NCBI GenBank assembly: GCA_036006425.1
Contig: DASYPQ010000013.1
Coordinates: 124,001 to 188,000, forward strand
Source of the DNA: DASYPQ01 sp036006425
GTDB taxonomy: Bacteria > Planctomycetota > UBA1135 > GCA-002686595
Direction: 5' to 3'
DNA length: 64,000 nt
This document shows, piece after piece, positions 16,001-25,210 of the stretch; the first letter of the stretch is position 1, and each line of letters begins with the position of its first letter. The notes beneath the pieces are model-generated. The model did no database searches and was not told where the DNA came from. It was given only the letters and a program-made list of their open reading frames with translations. Made by a program: the position numbers and the translations under genes.

Positions 16001-17145
16001 GAGTAGTTGTTGTTGTAGGCGAGACGGCTCGCGCCGCCGGACAGCCCGTCGACCTTGAACTCATCGTTGACGTCCGTGAGGCTCCCGCGGTCGACGCCGT
16101 CGTCCTCGACGTCGACGACGAAGCCGAAGGGATCGCTGCCGGGGAAACCCTTCGACGCGAGCCACGAGAAGTACGTCGGTCCCGACGGTTGCGTGCCGGT
16201 CGCGTCGAGGTTGCCGGCCATGATCTGGCCCTGGCGTTCGTCGAGGAGCCGCGCTTCGAGCGCCGGCTCGATCGCGAAGACGCGCGGATCGCGCGCGAGG
16301 TCGAGGACGTTCGCGCCGTCGAGCCGCAGCTTGAAGTCGATGTAGCCGAGCACGGGATCGGGTTCCGCGAGCACGGCGATCGCGCGCGCGCGCAGCGATT
16401 CGGCGAACGCGGGTCCTTCCGCGTCGCCGATCACCTGGACGATGACGTCGTAGGCCTGCGTGTCGACGATCGCGGGCGGTCGGAGCTCGGGCCGCAGCTT
16501 GAACGCCGGGTGGTAGTCGCCGAGCGAGAGGACGTACGGGTTCTGGGCGAACACGGCGAGCGCCGCGGTCTCCACGGCGCCGGTCTTCACGACGTACGCG
16601 TTGCTCGCGGCGTAGGACACGAGGGTTCCGCCGCTCGCCGCCATCGCTTCGAGCCAGGCGTCCTTCACGGGCCCGACGAACTGGACGAGTTTCAGGCGCG
16701 ATTCGCCGTCCACGGGCGGCGCCGTCGGCGCGCGCAGCGCGTCGGGGATCCCCGCGAGCGCGTCCATCGTCCAGGCCGGGTCGGCGCCGTCGAGCCGGTA
16801 GCCGTTGAAGTCGACGAGCGTCATCGCGTCGACGACCTGAATCCCCATCGCGGCCAGGTGCGCGACCCCGCCGACGCGACGCGCGTCGACGTACGCGAGC
16901 GAGAACGAGCCGTAGTCCTCCGCCCAGATCACCGCGTTCGCGTCGAGCAGCGTCGTCATCGACGACGAATCCGCGGGAACGATCACGCGGTGGAACGTGC
17001 TCTTCGCGACGTACTCGACGGGCGCGGCGGAGATGTCCTGCGGCGGACCGTTGTCCTGCGACGCGGCCGGCGCGGCGAACGCGACGGTGATCGAAAAGAG
17101 AGCAAGGGAGGACGAGACGCTGGTGGGGATTCCGAACGTGGTCAT
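13015..17145 (-). CDS. Large secreted subtilisin-like (S8) protease with Ig-like repeats and two P-domains
   Basis: 1376 residues from the ATG at 17145, which has AAGGAG nine bases upstream; an in-frame start at 17205 would bury the signal peptide. Layout: signal peptide (~1-30), propeptide (~35-320), S8 catalytic domain with Asp348 (VDVEDDGVD), His393 (GHGN), Asn507 (AAGNSG) and Ser613 in GTSHSTP, where most subtilases have GTSMAxP. A beta-sandwich with VVLAWTDAPG...NDLDLEV follows. Then come three Ig-like repeats of ~101 residues (~820-1125) and two tandem proprotein-convertase P-domains (~1137-1376), each with HTY(R/Q)GDL and a GTLNxW(T)-type end. It probably degrades extracellular protein; the repeats may bind substrate or surface. 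Confidence 0.93.
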   Translation of the reverse strand: MTTFGIPTSVSSSLALFSITVAFAAPAASQDNGPPQDISAAPVEYVAKSTFHRVIVPADSSSMTTLLDANAVIWAEDYGSFSLAYVDARRVGGVAHLAAMGIQVVDAMTLVDFNGYRLDGADPAWTMDALAGIPDALRAPTAPPVDGESRLKLVQFVGPVKDAWLEAMAASGGTLVSYAASNAYVVKTGAVETAALAVFAQNPYVLSLGDYHPAFKLRPELRPPAIVDTQAYDVIVQVIGDAEGPAFAESLRARAIAVLAEPDPVLGYIDFKLRLDGANVLDLARDPRVFAIEPALEARLLDERQGQIMAGNLDATGTQPSGPTYFSWLASKGFPGSDPFGFVVDVEDDGVDRGSLTDVNDEFKVDGLSGGASRLAYNNNYSGDALADGRAGHGNINASIICGYNASSGTAFEDSLGYQYGLGIAPWVRIGNSKVFSNSGAGVFNQPTGTRMANAYNGGARISSNSWGYTSGTTYNTDSQAHDAAVRDAVSGTSGNQELAIVFAAGNSGSAASTVHPPGTAKNIITVGASENWRMTGTDGCAVANTGADSAKDIISFSSRGPTSDARKKPEISAPGTHIQGAASRASGYDGSGVCNQFWPTGQTLYAWSSGTSHSTPAISGACALLRQNAINQGLPVPSPAMLKAALIAGTTYMTGVGANDTLWSNSQGMGRVNLGMTLDSAARVRVDETQVLANTGDVYTTTGNIASSSAPFRVVLAWTDAPGPTTGNAFVNDLDLEVTVNGTLYHGNVFSGATSITGGTADTRNNLESVFLPAGTAGTFSVTVRGTNISGDGVPGNGDTTDQDFALLVYNGSAGAPPPDFSLFATPSSNSVTAGNSVGYSVSNAGVNGFGGNVTLSASPAISGVSYSFSPNPEAPNGSSAFTVSTTAAAPPGNYTVTITGTSGSLVHTTTVGLTINGTPDFSLSATPPSNSVTAGNSVGYSVSNTGVNGFSGSVTLSASPAISGVTYSFSPNPEAANSSSAFTVSTTAGAPPGNYTVTITGTSGSLVHTRNVGLTINSPASPDFTLSASPPSSTVTAGGTANYTVSNTALNGFSGSISLSASPAIGGVTYTFAPNPVGAGGSATLSAATTAAAPPGSYTVTITGTSGSLTHSTPVTLVINAPSGGNPVKTFAVAPNLAIPDNNATGVTSTISVPDSLTVSSISVGTTITHTYRGDLVVTLIGPDGTSAILHNRSGGSADNVTTTFSVATAAAQSLTVFNGRNTAGGWSLRVQDLAAVDVGTLNAWTITFNGEQSATPNLAIPDNNTTGITSTLNVAQTGTVTWVKVKVAITHTYQGDLEVALIGPDNTTVLLHNRTGGGTDNINTEYPDLTVPAQALSAFTGKAISGAWRLRVRDLAAVDVGTLNSWTLSLGAQ
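13770..14688 (-). repeat. Three tandem ~303-base repeats inside the S8 protease gene
   Basis: Each copy encodes about 101-103 residues beginning PDFSLxATPxSNSVTAG and containing a VTLSASPAISGV(S/T)YSFSPNPEA segment and an APPGNYTVTITGTSGSLVHT segment. Copies 1 and 2 are nearly identical at protein level; copy 3 is more diverged. This suggests recent internal duplication, and such repeats can collapse or expand in assembly. Confidence 0.85.
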
Positions 17146-17281
17146 CGGCTGGGGCTCCTTGCGAAAGAAACTCCGAGCGCGCGAGCGCGGCTCGGGGGAG
17201 GTCAAGGCGCTCCGAGGCTACGACCGGCCGCGAAAGTTGGAAAGTCCCCGCGGCGGGGTTCCGACGACCCGAACGCGGACG

Positions 17282-19381
17282 CTAGAGCCGCGTCTCCCAG
17301 GCGCCGCGACCCTGCGTCGCGACGACCATGCGGTGCCGCGCGGGCTCGAGCAGGATGTCGACCACGACGGCGCGCGGCAGTCCGGTTCCGTAGCGGCTCC
17401 AGGTCGCGCCCGCATCGGGCGAGAACCAGAGTCCGTCGTCCGTGCCAGCGAAGATGTGATCGGTCGCGCCGGGCTGGACCGCGACGACGTTGACGGGAAC
17501 GTCAGGCAGCGTCTGGTCGAGGTTGGTCCAGTTCTGTCCGCCGTCGATCGTGCGCCGGATCTGCGCGGTGCCGAATGCGGCGACCGCGAGGTATGCCTTC
17601 GAGGCGTCCGTCGGATCGACGAACAGCTCGCGCGTCGTCCGCGGCCAACCCGGGATGCCCGTGAGCACGGTCTGGAAGACCGATCCGCCGTTCGTGGACA
17701 CGAGGATCTTGCCGTCGTTCGTCGCCGCGTAGAGCACGTTCGAGTTCGAGGGCGCGAGCGCCAGCGCGCGGATCGCGCCCGCGCCGTTCGTGAGGTCGCC
17801 GCTCAACGCGCTCCAGTTCGATCCTCCGTCGAGACTCCGGTAGATCCGCTGCGTCGCGTAGAACATCCGGGTCGGAGTCGTCGCGTCGATCAGATAAGGA
17901 GGGAGGAAACAGTTCCGGTCCCCGCTGTTGATGCCGTTCGCCGCGGAGCTGAAGTTGTTCCCGCCGTCGGTCGAGCGGAAGAGGTTCCCCGATCCCTGGT
18001 ACTCGCCGAACACGCGATTCGGATTGACGGGATCGACCTGCGTCCAGCCGCCGTCGCCGCCGAGGACCTGACCCCAGGCCTTCGAGGCCGTGTTCCTGCG
18101 GTTCGTGCCGTTGTCCTGCGCGCCGCCGAAGAAGATGAGCGGGTTCGTCGGATGGCTCGAGAGCCCGGCGTAGAACTGGACCGTGCCGAGTCCGTTGTTG
18201 AGGGTCGACCAGCTGCCTCCGAGGTTCGTCGAGCGCGTCACTCCGCCGTCGTCGCCGATGAGCAGCCGACCGGACGCGTCCCAGGCGGCCGCGTGCAAGT
18301 CGACGTGGAGCGGCGTCACGTTGCTGAACGTCCCGCCCGAGTCCGTCGAGCGCGAGAGAGTCAGCCCGCCGAAGAACACGGTGTTCGCGCTGGTCGGTGA
18401 GACGCTGACGACCGAGAGATACCAGCCGTACGTCGCCTGGATGCTGCCGACCGGGAGCGACGTCCAGTGCGCGCCCGAGTCGTCGCTTCGGTACGCGCCC
18501 TGCGTCGACGCGCCGCTGCCGTCGCTCGTCGACGGGCTCGCGATCAGCGCGTAGAGCCTCGCCGGTTGGCTCGGCGCGACGCCGATCGTGACGCGGCCGA
18601 TCACGCTGCTGGCGGGAAGCCCGCCCGCGAGCTTCACCCACGTCGCGCCGGCGTCGATCGACTTCCAGACGCCGTTCTGCGCGCTGCCGAAGATCCTGCC
18701 GATCGCCGCATAGAGGACCGCGCTGTTCGACGGATCGAGCGCGATGTCGGTGCCTTCGACGTTCGGCAGACCGCCGGCGAGGTGGCTCCATGTCACGCCG
18801 CCGTCGATCGACTTGAAGCAGCCGACGGCGCCCGTCGCTCCGGGGTGACCCTTCGCCGCGGCGAGCTCGGGAAAACCGCCCGCGTGCCCGATCGACGCGT
18901 ACACGATCTGCGAGTTCGCGGGATCGACGACGATCCTGGAGAAGCATCTGCCGCCGAACGTGGACTCGGCGAGCTGCACCCACGAGTCGCCGCCGTCGGT
19001 CGACTTGAAGAGGCCGAGCCCGTAGCGGCTGTGGTTCGCGTAGTTCGCCTCGCCGGTGCCGGCGTAGATCGTGTTCTCGGCGTTCGGGTCGAGCGCGAGC
19101 GCGCCGATCGCCGTCGTCGGCATCTGGTCGGTCCTCGGATCCCAGGTCACGCCCCCGTCGGTCGTGCGCCAGACTCCGCTGTCGGCGCCTCCGACGAAGA
19201 AGCGGTTCGCGTTCGTCGGGCTGCACACGATCGCCGAGATCCGGCCGGCGTAGCTGCCGCCGATCGGGGCGGGACCGAGCTCCACCCAGGGCGACGGGTA
19301 CGGGAACTCGTGCGGGACCTGGTGCTGCGCGCGCGCGGTCGCCGCGAGGACGAGGAGCAGCGCGAAGGAGATCGGGCGCAT
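17282..19381 (-). CDS. Secreted multi-Asp-box (BNR/sortilin-like) beta-propeller protein
   Basis: 699 residues from the ATG at 19381, which overlaps the preceding stop as TGATG with GGAAG just upstream. After a signal peptide (~1-19, ending TARAQ) there are about twelve Asp-box motifs of the form S-x-D-x-G-x-x-W (for example STDGGDSW, SIDGGVTW, SLDGGSNW, SPDAGATW), spaced along the whole protein. They alternate with ALDPxNxxxxYA strands, as in VPS10/sialidase-type propellers. No catalytic sialidase residues are evident, so a binding or scaffolding role is more likely than hydrolysis. It is probably co-transcribed with the DUF4198-like gene upstream; the S8 protease lies 136 bases downstream. 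Confidence 0.88.
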   Translation of the reverse strand: MRPISFALLLVLAATARAQHQVPHEFPYPSPWVELGPAPIGGSYAGRISAIVCSPTNANRFFVGGADSGVWRTTDGGVTWDPRTDQMPTTAIGALALDPNAENTIYAGTGEANYANHSRYGLGLFKSTDGGDSWVQLAESTFGGRCFSRIVVDPANSQIVYASIGHAGGFPELAAAKGHPGATGAVGCFKSIDGGVTWSHLAGGLPNVEGTDIALDPSNSAVLYAAIGRIFGSAQNGVWKSIDAGATWVKLAGGLPASSVIGRVTIGVAPSQPARLYALIASPSTSDGSGASTQGAYRSDDSGAHWTSLPVGSIQATYGWYLSVVSVSPTSANTVFFGGLTLSRSTDSGGTFSNVTPLHVDLHAAAWDASGRLLIGDDGGVTRSTNLGGSWSTLNNGLGTVQFYAGLSSHPTNPLIFFGGAQDNGTNRRNTASKAWGQVLGGDGGWTQVDPVNPNRVFGEYQGSGNLFRSTDGGNNFSSAANGINSGDRNCFLPPYLIDATTPTRMFYATQRIYRSLDGGSNWSALSGDLTNGAGAIRALALAPSNSNVLYAATNDGKILVSTNGGSVFQTVLTGIPGWPRTTRELFVDPTDASKAYLAVAAFGTAQIRRTIDGGQNWTNLDQTLPDVPVNVVAVQPGATDHIFAGTDDGLWFSPDAGATWSRYGTGLPRAVVVDILLEPARHRMVVATQGRGAWETRL

Positions 19382-20244
19382 CACTTCCCACCTCCAGCCG
19401 GCTTGGCGGCGGCGGGCACGACGAAGCTGAGCGTCGCGGTCTCGAGCTCCCAGTCGGCGGCGGAGTCGCCGCTGAGCACCTTCGCGCGGTGGACTTCCAC
19501 GAGCCATTCACCGGGCGCGTTCACGGTGAACCATCCCGCGCCCTTCTGCGAGAGCGCCGCGATCCGCGTCCCCGTAGCCGGTTGTCGCGCCACGATCGTC
19601 GTGTCGACGCTCGACGGATCGGCCCAGGAGATGCGGAGCGGGAGATCGCTCCCGACGGCCATCACCGTCGGATCGACGAGGGGCCGGATCTCGGTGCGCT
19701 GGCCGACCTTGCTCGGTGCCGTCGCGGAACCCCGTACCTCTTCCTTGCCGGCGGCGCCGCGCGTCATCCGGACGACGAGCTTCGCGGACTCGACACGGCG
19801 GACGCGCACGGTCTCGCCCTTGATGCGCGACGTCCAGTCCGCCGGCAGCGCGCTCGCTGCGACGTCGGCTTCGAGGAACTTGCGGAAATCGGCCGCGGGC
19901 ACCCGCTCGATCCACGGCCGCCGGTCGAATCCGACGAGCGCGGCGTCGGGCTGGCCGAGCGCGATGCGGACGAGCTCCTCGCCGCTGCGGGCCGAGGTCT
20001 CCCCGGGGATGTTCGTCTGCGTGCCGGCGGTGCGCGCGTACAGCCAATCGAGGTCGCGGCCCGGCCACGCGATCGTCCGGAGGCCGTCCGCGGTGCGGTT
20101 CGCGGCGTGGACGGCGACTTCGCCTTCGCCGACGAGCTCGTAGCGGTCGGGGATCAGGAACGTGGTCGTCTGCGCGGGCGCGCGCGTGCCCGACGCGACC
20201 GCCGCGGCGAGCAGAAGGAGGAACGGACGGAGATTGCGCTGCAT
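19381..20244 (-). CDS. Secreted DUF4198-like protein
   Basis: 287 residues with a signal peptide (~1-25, ending RAPAQ). The mature N-terminus FLIPDRYELVGEGEVAVHAANRT and the later ARQPATGTRIAALSQKGAGWFTVNAPGEWLVEVHR segment resemble DUF4198 proteins, which are periplasmic beta-rich proteins sometimes linked to metal uptake. That assignment rests on pattern resemblance only. The C-terminus is hydrophobic then Gly/Lys-rich (PAAAKPAGGGK). Its stop overlaps the start of the Asp-box propeller gene (TGATG), which suggests the two products act together at the cell surface. It is divergent from lepA across 100 bases. Confidence 0.65.
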   Translation of the reverse strand: MQRNLRPFLLLLAAAVASGTRAPAQTTTFLIPDRYELVGEGEVAVHAANRTADGLRTIAWPGRDLDWLYARTAGTQTNIPGETSARSGEELVRIALGQPDAALVGFDRRPWIERVPAADFRKFLEADVAASALPADWTSRIKGETVRVRRVESAKLVVRMTRGAAGKEEVRGSATAPSKVGQRTEIRPLVDPTVMAVGSDLPLRISWADPSSVDTTIVARQPATGTRIAALSQKGAGWFTVNAPGEWLVEVHRAKVLSGDSAADWELETATLSFVVPAAAKPAGGGK

Positions 20245-20344
20245 GGGCTCATGCTAGCCGAGGTCCGCGATTCCGTGCGACTCCGACGCCGAACGGCAGG
20301 CGCGTTTCCGGTAGCATCTCTGCCCCTCTCGCCGCCGGAACGCC

Positions 20345-22150
<1,806 letters not shown>

Positions 22151-22161
22151 CGCGGCCCCCG

Positions 22162-22476
22162 TCAGGGCTGCTTCACGTCGAGCTTCTCGATGAGCGCGAG
22201 GACCTGCGCGAGATCCTCGCGCGGGCCCGTGACGATGATCGAGTTCGTCCGCGAATCGGCCACGACGCGCATGGACCTCCGCGACTTCAGGCCTTCGAGG
22301 ACGGACCTCAACTCCATCGCGATCTGGTCGGCGGACGCGTATTTCAGCGGGACGACCTCGATCGTCGCGCGCGCTTCCGCGTCCTTCTCGATCGCCACGT
22401 CGGCGCTGGCCTTCGAGGTCTGGGGCGCATGACAACCCGCCGCGGCGAGCGCGAGCACAAGGAATGACTTCTTCAT
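22162..22476 (-). CDS. Small lipoprotein with a secretin N-domain-like fold
   Basis: 104 residues from the ATG at 22476, preceded by a perfect AGGAGGT. Residues 1-15 form a lipoprotein signal ending LAAAGC. Residues ~42-104 contain IEVVPLKYASADQIAMELRSVLEGL and VVADSRTNSIIVTGPREDLAQVLALIEKLD, the pattern of the short N1/N2-type (NolW) domain of type II/III secretion secretins. There is no secretin channel domain and no secretion operon around it, so it is a stand-alone N-domain lipoprotein, perhaps an assembly or pilotin-like factor. It converges on lepA and is divergent from lepB. Confidence 0.8.
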   Translation of the reverse strand: MKKSFLVLALAAAGCHAPQTSKASADVAIEKDAEARATIEVVPLKYASADQIAMELRSVLEGLKSRRSMRVVADSRTNSIIVTGPREDLAQVLALIEKLDVKQP

Positions 22477-22549
22477 CGCATACCTCCTGGGAGCCCTCCT
22501 CGACGACAGGCTCGCAGTTTCCTTCCGGCCGGATAGGCTCACCCGACCG

Positions 22550-23953
22550 GTGACCGCCCTGCTCGACAAGCCCGCCGCCACCCGCAGGCCCTGGCGCGAC
22601 AACATCGAGGCGATCGTCATGGCGATCGTCATGGCGGTGATGCTCAAGTACTTCATCGTCGAGGCCTACCAGATCCCGACGGGATCGATGCAGCCGACGC
22701 TGATGGGGAGCGACGAGGCGGGCATCAAGGACCGGATCATCGTCGACAAGTTCTCGTACCACTTCCGCGATCCCGAGCGCTTCGAGGTCGTCGTCTTCAA
22801 GTACCCGCTCGATCGCTCGAAGAACTTCATCAAGCGCATCTGCGGGATGCCGGGAGAGGACCTGCGGATCGCGCTCGGCGACCTCTGGACCCGCAAGGGC
22901 CCCGCGGACGAGTACCGGATCCTGCGGCGTCCGGTCCCGATCCAGCGCGAGGTCTGGAAGCGCATCTGGCCGAAGGACCCCCGGTTCTCGTCCTGGCGGG
23001 TCGAGAGCGGCGCCAAGAGCTGGGTGCTCCACGGCCGCGACTCGATCCAGGCCCGCGGCGACGGGACGGTCCGCCTCCCGAACGACAACGGACCGGTGAC
23101 GGACAGCTACCGCGACGGCTACCCGGGAGAGATCGCCAACGTCCTCGCCCGCTCGCGGCCGGCATCGCACCCGACCGGCGACCTCCGGATCGTGGGCGAC
23201 GTGAAGGCGATGGCGGGCTGCAAGTCGGTCGAGGTCGTGCTGCGCGAAGGCGAGCGGCGCTACGTGTTCGAGCTTCCCGGGCCGGCGGCACCGTCCGACG
23301 CGACCTCGGGGATCCGCACCGAGGGGCTCGCGTCGGCGGTGCACGGCGAGGACGCCTCGGTGCGCGCGAGCCGTCCGTACCGGCTCCCCGCGGGCGCGAG
23401 CGTCTCGTTCGCCGCGCAGAACATGGACGATCTCCTCACGCTCGAGATCGACGGCGACCGCGTCGCCGAGCTCGAGATCCCCGCGGCCTCCGACCAGGCC
23501 TCGTGCTTCGAGCTCCGGAGCGAGGGAGAGGGATCCGACTTCAGCGGAATCGAGGTCTATCGGGACATCTACTACACGGAAGACGGCAAGCAGACCGAGT
23601 TCCGGATCCCGGCCGAGTCGTACGTCATGCTCGGTGACAACACGCAGGACTCGAGCGACAGCCGCTTCTGGACGCTGATCACCCTCGGCCCCGACGCGGA
23701 CGGCAAGATGGTTCGCGGGAACTATTTCCCGCCGCAGAACCCGATCTCGATGCCCGGAGATCCCGCCGGCACGCGCGTCTTCCTGCGCGACGAGTGGGGC
23801 GACCTCCACGACTTCGTGCAGAGCCTCGACGTGACGCCGGAGATGACCGGCGCCCCGTTCGTGCGGCGGGACCTGATCGTCGGCCGGGCGGTCGCGGTGT
23901 TCTGGCCGCTGTCGCTGGCGCACAAAGTCTGGCGGCTCCAGTGGGTCCATTGA
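22550..23953 (+). CDS. lepB: Signal peptidase I with a large insertion
   Basis: 467 residues from a GTG at 22550. One N-terminal transmembrane segment (~20-37) precedes box B with the nucleophile Ser46 (IPTGSMQPTL). Box D follows with the general base Lys95 (KNFIKRICGMPGE), and box E at ~362-372 reads GDNTQDSSDSR. Between boxes D and E about 250 residues are inserted, far more than in ordinary enzymes; this part contains a beta-rich stretch (SVEVVLREGERRYVFELPG, LTLEIDGDRVAELEIP). The enzyme cleaves Sec and Tat signal peptides at the outer face of the inner membrane. The many secreted proteins nearby are likely substrates. Confidence 0.93.
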   Translation: MTALLDKPAATRRPWRDNIEAIVMAIVMAVMLKYFIVEAYQIPTGSMQPTLMGSDEAGIKDRIIVDKFSYHFRDPERFEVVVFKYPLDRSKNFIKRICGMPGEDLRIALGDLWTRKGPADEYRILRRPVPIQREVWKRIWPKDPRFSSWRVESGAKSWVLHGRDSIQARGDGTVRLPNDNGPVTDSYRDGYPGEIANVLARSRPASHPTGDLRIVGDVKAMAGCKSVEVVLREGERRYVFELPGPAAPSDATSGIRTEGLASAVHGEDASVRASRPYRLPAGASVSFAAQNMDDLLTLEIDGDRVAELEIPAASDQASCFELRSEGEGSDFSGIEVYRDIYYTEDGKQTEFRIPAESYVMLGDNTQDSSDSRFWTLITLGPDADGKMVRGNYFPPQNPISMPGDPAGTRVFLRDEWGDLHDFVQSLDVTPEMTGAPFVRRDLIVGRAVAVFWPLSLAHKVWRLQWVH

Positions 23954-24322
23954 CCCGTCCGCGGGATCCCGTCGTCGTCCCAAACCGCCTTCTTCCAAGG
24001 CCTTCCGTTATCCACATCACGCGTCGAGCCGCGTTCAGCTCGGTGCGCACCCCCGAAATGCGATCGTCCCGTGATCGAGAGGGGGTGCGGATGTCCAGCC
24101 GGAAGGGTGATAACGAGTTCTTCATGTACTCAAGTACTTGCCGTCAAAGGCTTTGTTCGTGTTCCGCAGATCCCGCTGTTCATCTGTGAAAAGTGGGCTC
24201 GCGCACGTCTCGCGCGGCGGCACGGCGCGACCGCGCGGGTCGAGAAGCGCGCGCGTCGGGCTTCCCAACAACTTCTCCACAGCCGCGCGTCCCCCTCCTC
24301 CAGCCGTCTAGACTCGCCGCGC
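23954..24322. other. 369-base non-coding gap with a DnaA-box match
   Basis: No convincing gene lies here. It is visibly less GC-rich than its surroundings between about 24100 and 24200. A perfect DnaA box, TTATCCACA, is at 24008-24016 and a one-mismatch copy, TTCTCCACA, at 24273-24281. A short inverted repeat GTAC-TCAA-GTAC lies near 24126. The stretch must hold the lptB promoter. It could be a minor DnaA-binding or regulatory region; neighbours typical of an origin (dnaA, rpmH, rnpA) are absent. Confidence 0.4.
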
Positions 24323-25210
24323 ATGGCACGAACCGAAACCCGTTCCGAGACGACACTTCTGGAGGCGCGCGGGCTGATGAAGTCCTTCGGCGGCCGCCGC
24401 GTCGTCGACGGAGTGCGGTTCCAGGTGGGAGCGGGCGAGATCGTCGGGCTCCTCGGTCCGAACGGCGCGGGCAAGACCACGAGCTTCCGCATGACGGTCG
24501 GCCTGATCCGCCCCGACGCCGGCGAAGTGATCCTCTCCGGCAAGAACTGCGCGCGCCTGCCGATGTACCGCCGCGCGCGCTTGGGCATGGGCTACTTGCC
24601 GCAGGAGCCGAGCGTGTTCCGGCGGATGACGGTGTTCGACAACCTGATCGCAGTGCTCGAAGCGATGCCGCTCTCGCGCAGCGAACGGCGCGTCGAGGCG
24701 CTGCGGCTGCTCGAGGAGCTCGAGCTCGCGCACCTCGCCGGGAACATGGCCGACACGCTCTCGGGCGGCGAGCGCCGGCGGCTCGAGCTCTCGCGGGCGC
24801 TCGCGACCCGGCCGACGATCCTTCTGCTCGACGAGCCCTTCGCGGGCGTCGATCCGATCAATGTCCAGGAGATCCAGGACCTCGTGCGGAAGATGCGAGA
24901 GAAGGGCATCGGGATCCTGATCACCGACCACAACGTGCGCGAGACGCTGCGCCTGACGGACCGCGCGTGCATCATCCACGAGGGAAAGATCCTGCGGCAG
25001 GGCACGGCCGTCGAGCTGATCAGCGACGAGCAGGTGCGCCGCGTGTACCTCGGGCACAGCTTCGACGAGCCCGTCGCGGGGATCAGCGCGGCCGAGGAGC
25101 GCGAGCTCTTCCAGGATCCGGAACCGCCGGAGCCCCCGGAGACTCCGGGACCACCCGAGCGTCCTCCCGGACCTAGCGGCTCCCGCCCGCCTCGGCGAGA
25201 TGGGACCTGA
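24323..25210 (+). CDS. lptB: LPS export ABC transporter ATP-binding protein
   Basis: 295 residues from the ATG at 24323. Walker A is GPNGAGKTT, the Q-loop YLPQEPSVFRRMTVFDN is of the LptB type, the signature is LSGGERRR, Walker B is ILLLDEPFAGVD and the switch His lies in ITDHNVRETL. LptB drives extraction of LPS from the inner membrane with LptFG and LptC. The protein carries a Pro-rich tail of about 30 residues (PEPPEPPETPGPPERPPG) beyond the usual end. lptA, lptC and lptFG are not adjacent. The 3' end overlaps the convergent S9 peptidase gene by 38 bases. Confidence 0.93.
   Translation: MARTETRSETTLLEARGLMKSFGGRRVVDGVRFQVGAGEIVGLLGPNGAGKTTSFRMTVGLIRPDAGEVILSGKNCARLPMYRRARLGMGYLPQEPSVFRRMTVFDNLIAVLEAMPLSRSERRVEALRLLEELELAHLAGNMADTLSGGERRRLELSRALATRPTILLLDEPFAGVDPINVQEIQDLVRKMREKGIGILITDHNVRETLRLTDRACIIHEGKILRQGTAVELISDEQVRRVYLGHSFDEPVAGISAAEERELFQDPEPPEPPETPGPPERPPGPSGSRPPRRDGT

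Noticed and set aside
17146..17281. The S8 protease as part of the propeller/DUF4198-like operon
   Set aside because: The 136-base gap with its own good ribosome binding site is compatible with a separate transcript; co-transcription cannot be claimed from sequence alone.
13807..17493. A 1228-codon plus-strand frame opposite the S8 protease
   Set aside because: The minus strand encodes a protease with a full catalytic triad and signal peptide; the plus-strand product is Arg/Val/Asp-rich with no recognisable motif.
24058..24189. A 43-codon ORF in the lepB-lptB gap
   Set aside because: It has no recognisable motif, no clear ribosome binding site and unusual composition for this genome; insufficient to call a gene.
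23954..24322. Chromosomal origin of replication
   Set aside because: Only one perfect and one near DnaA box are seen and no dnaA, rpmH, rnpA or gyr genes are near; kept only as a low-grade finding.
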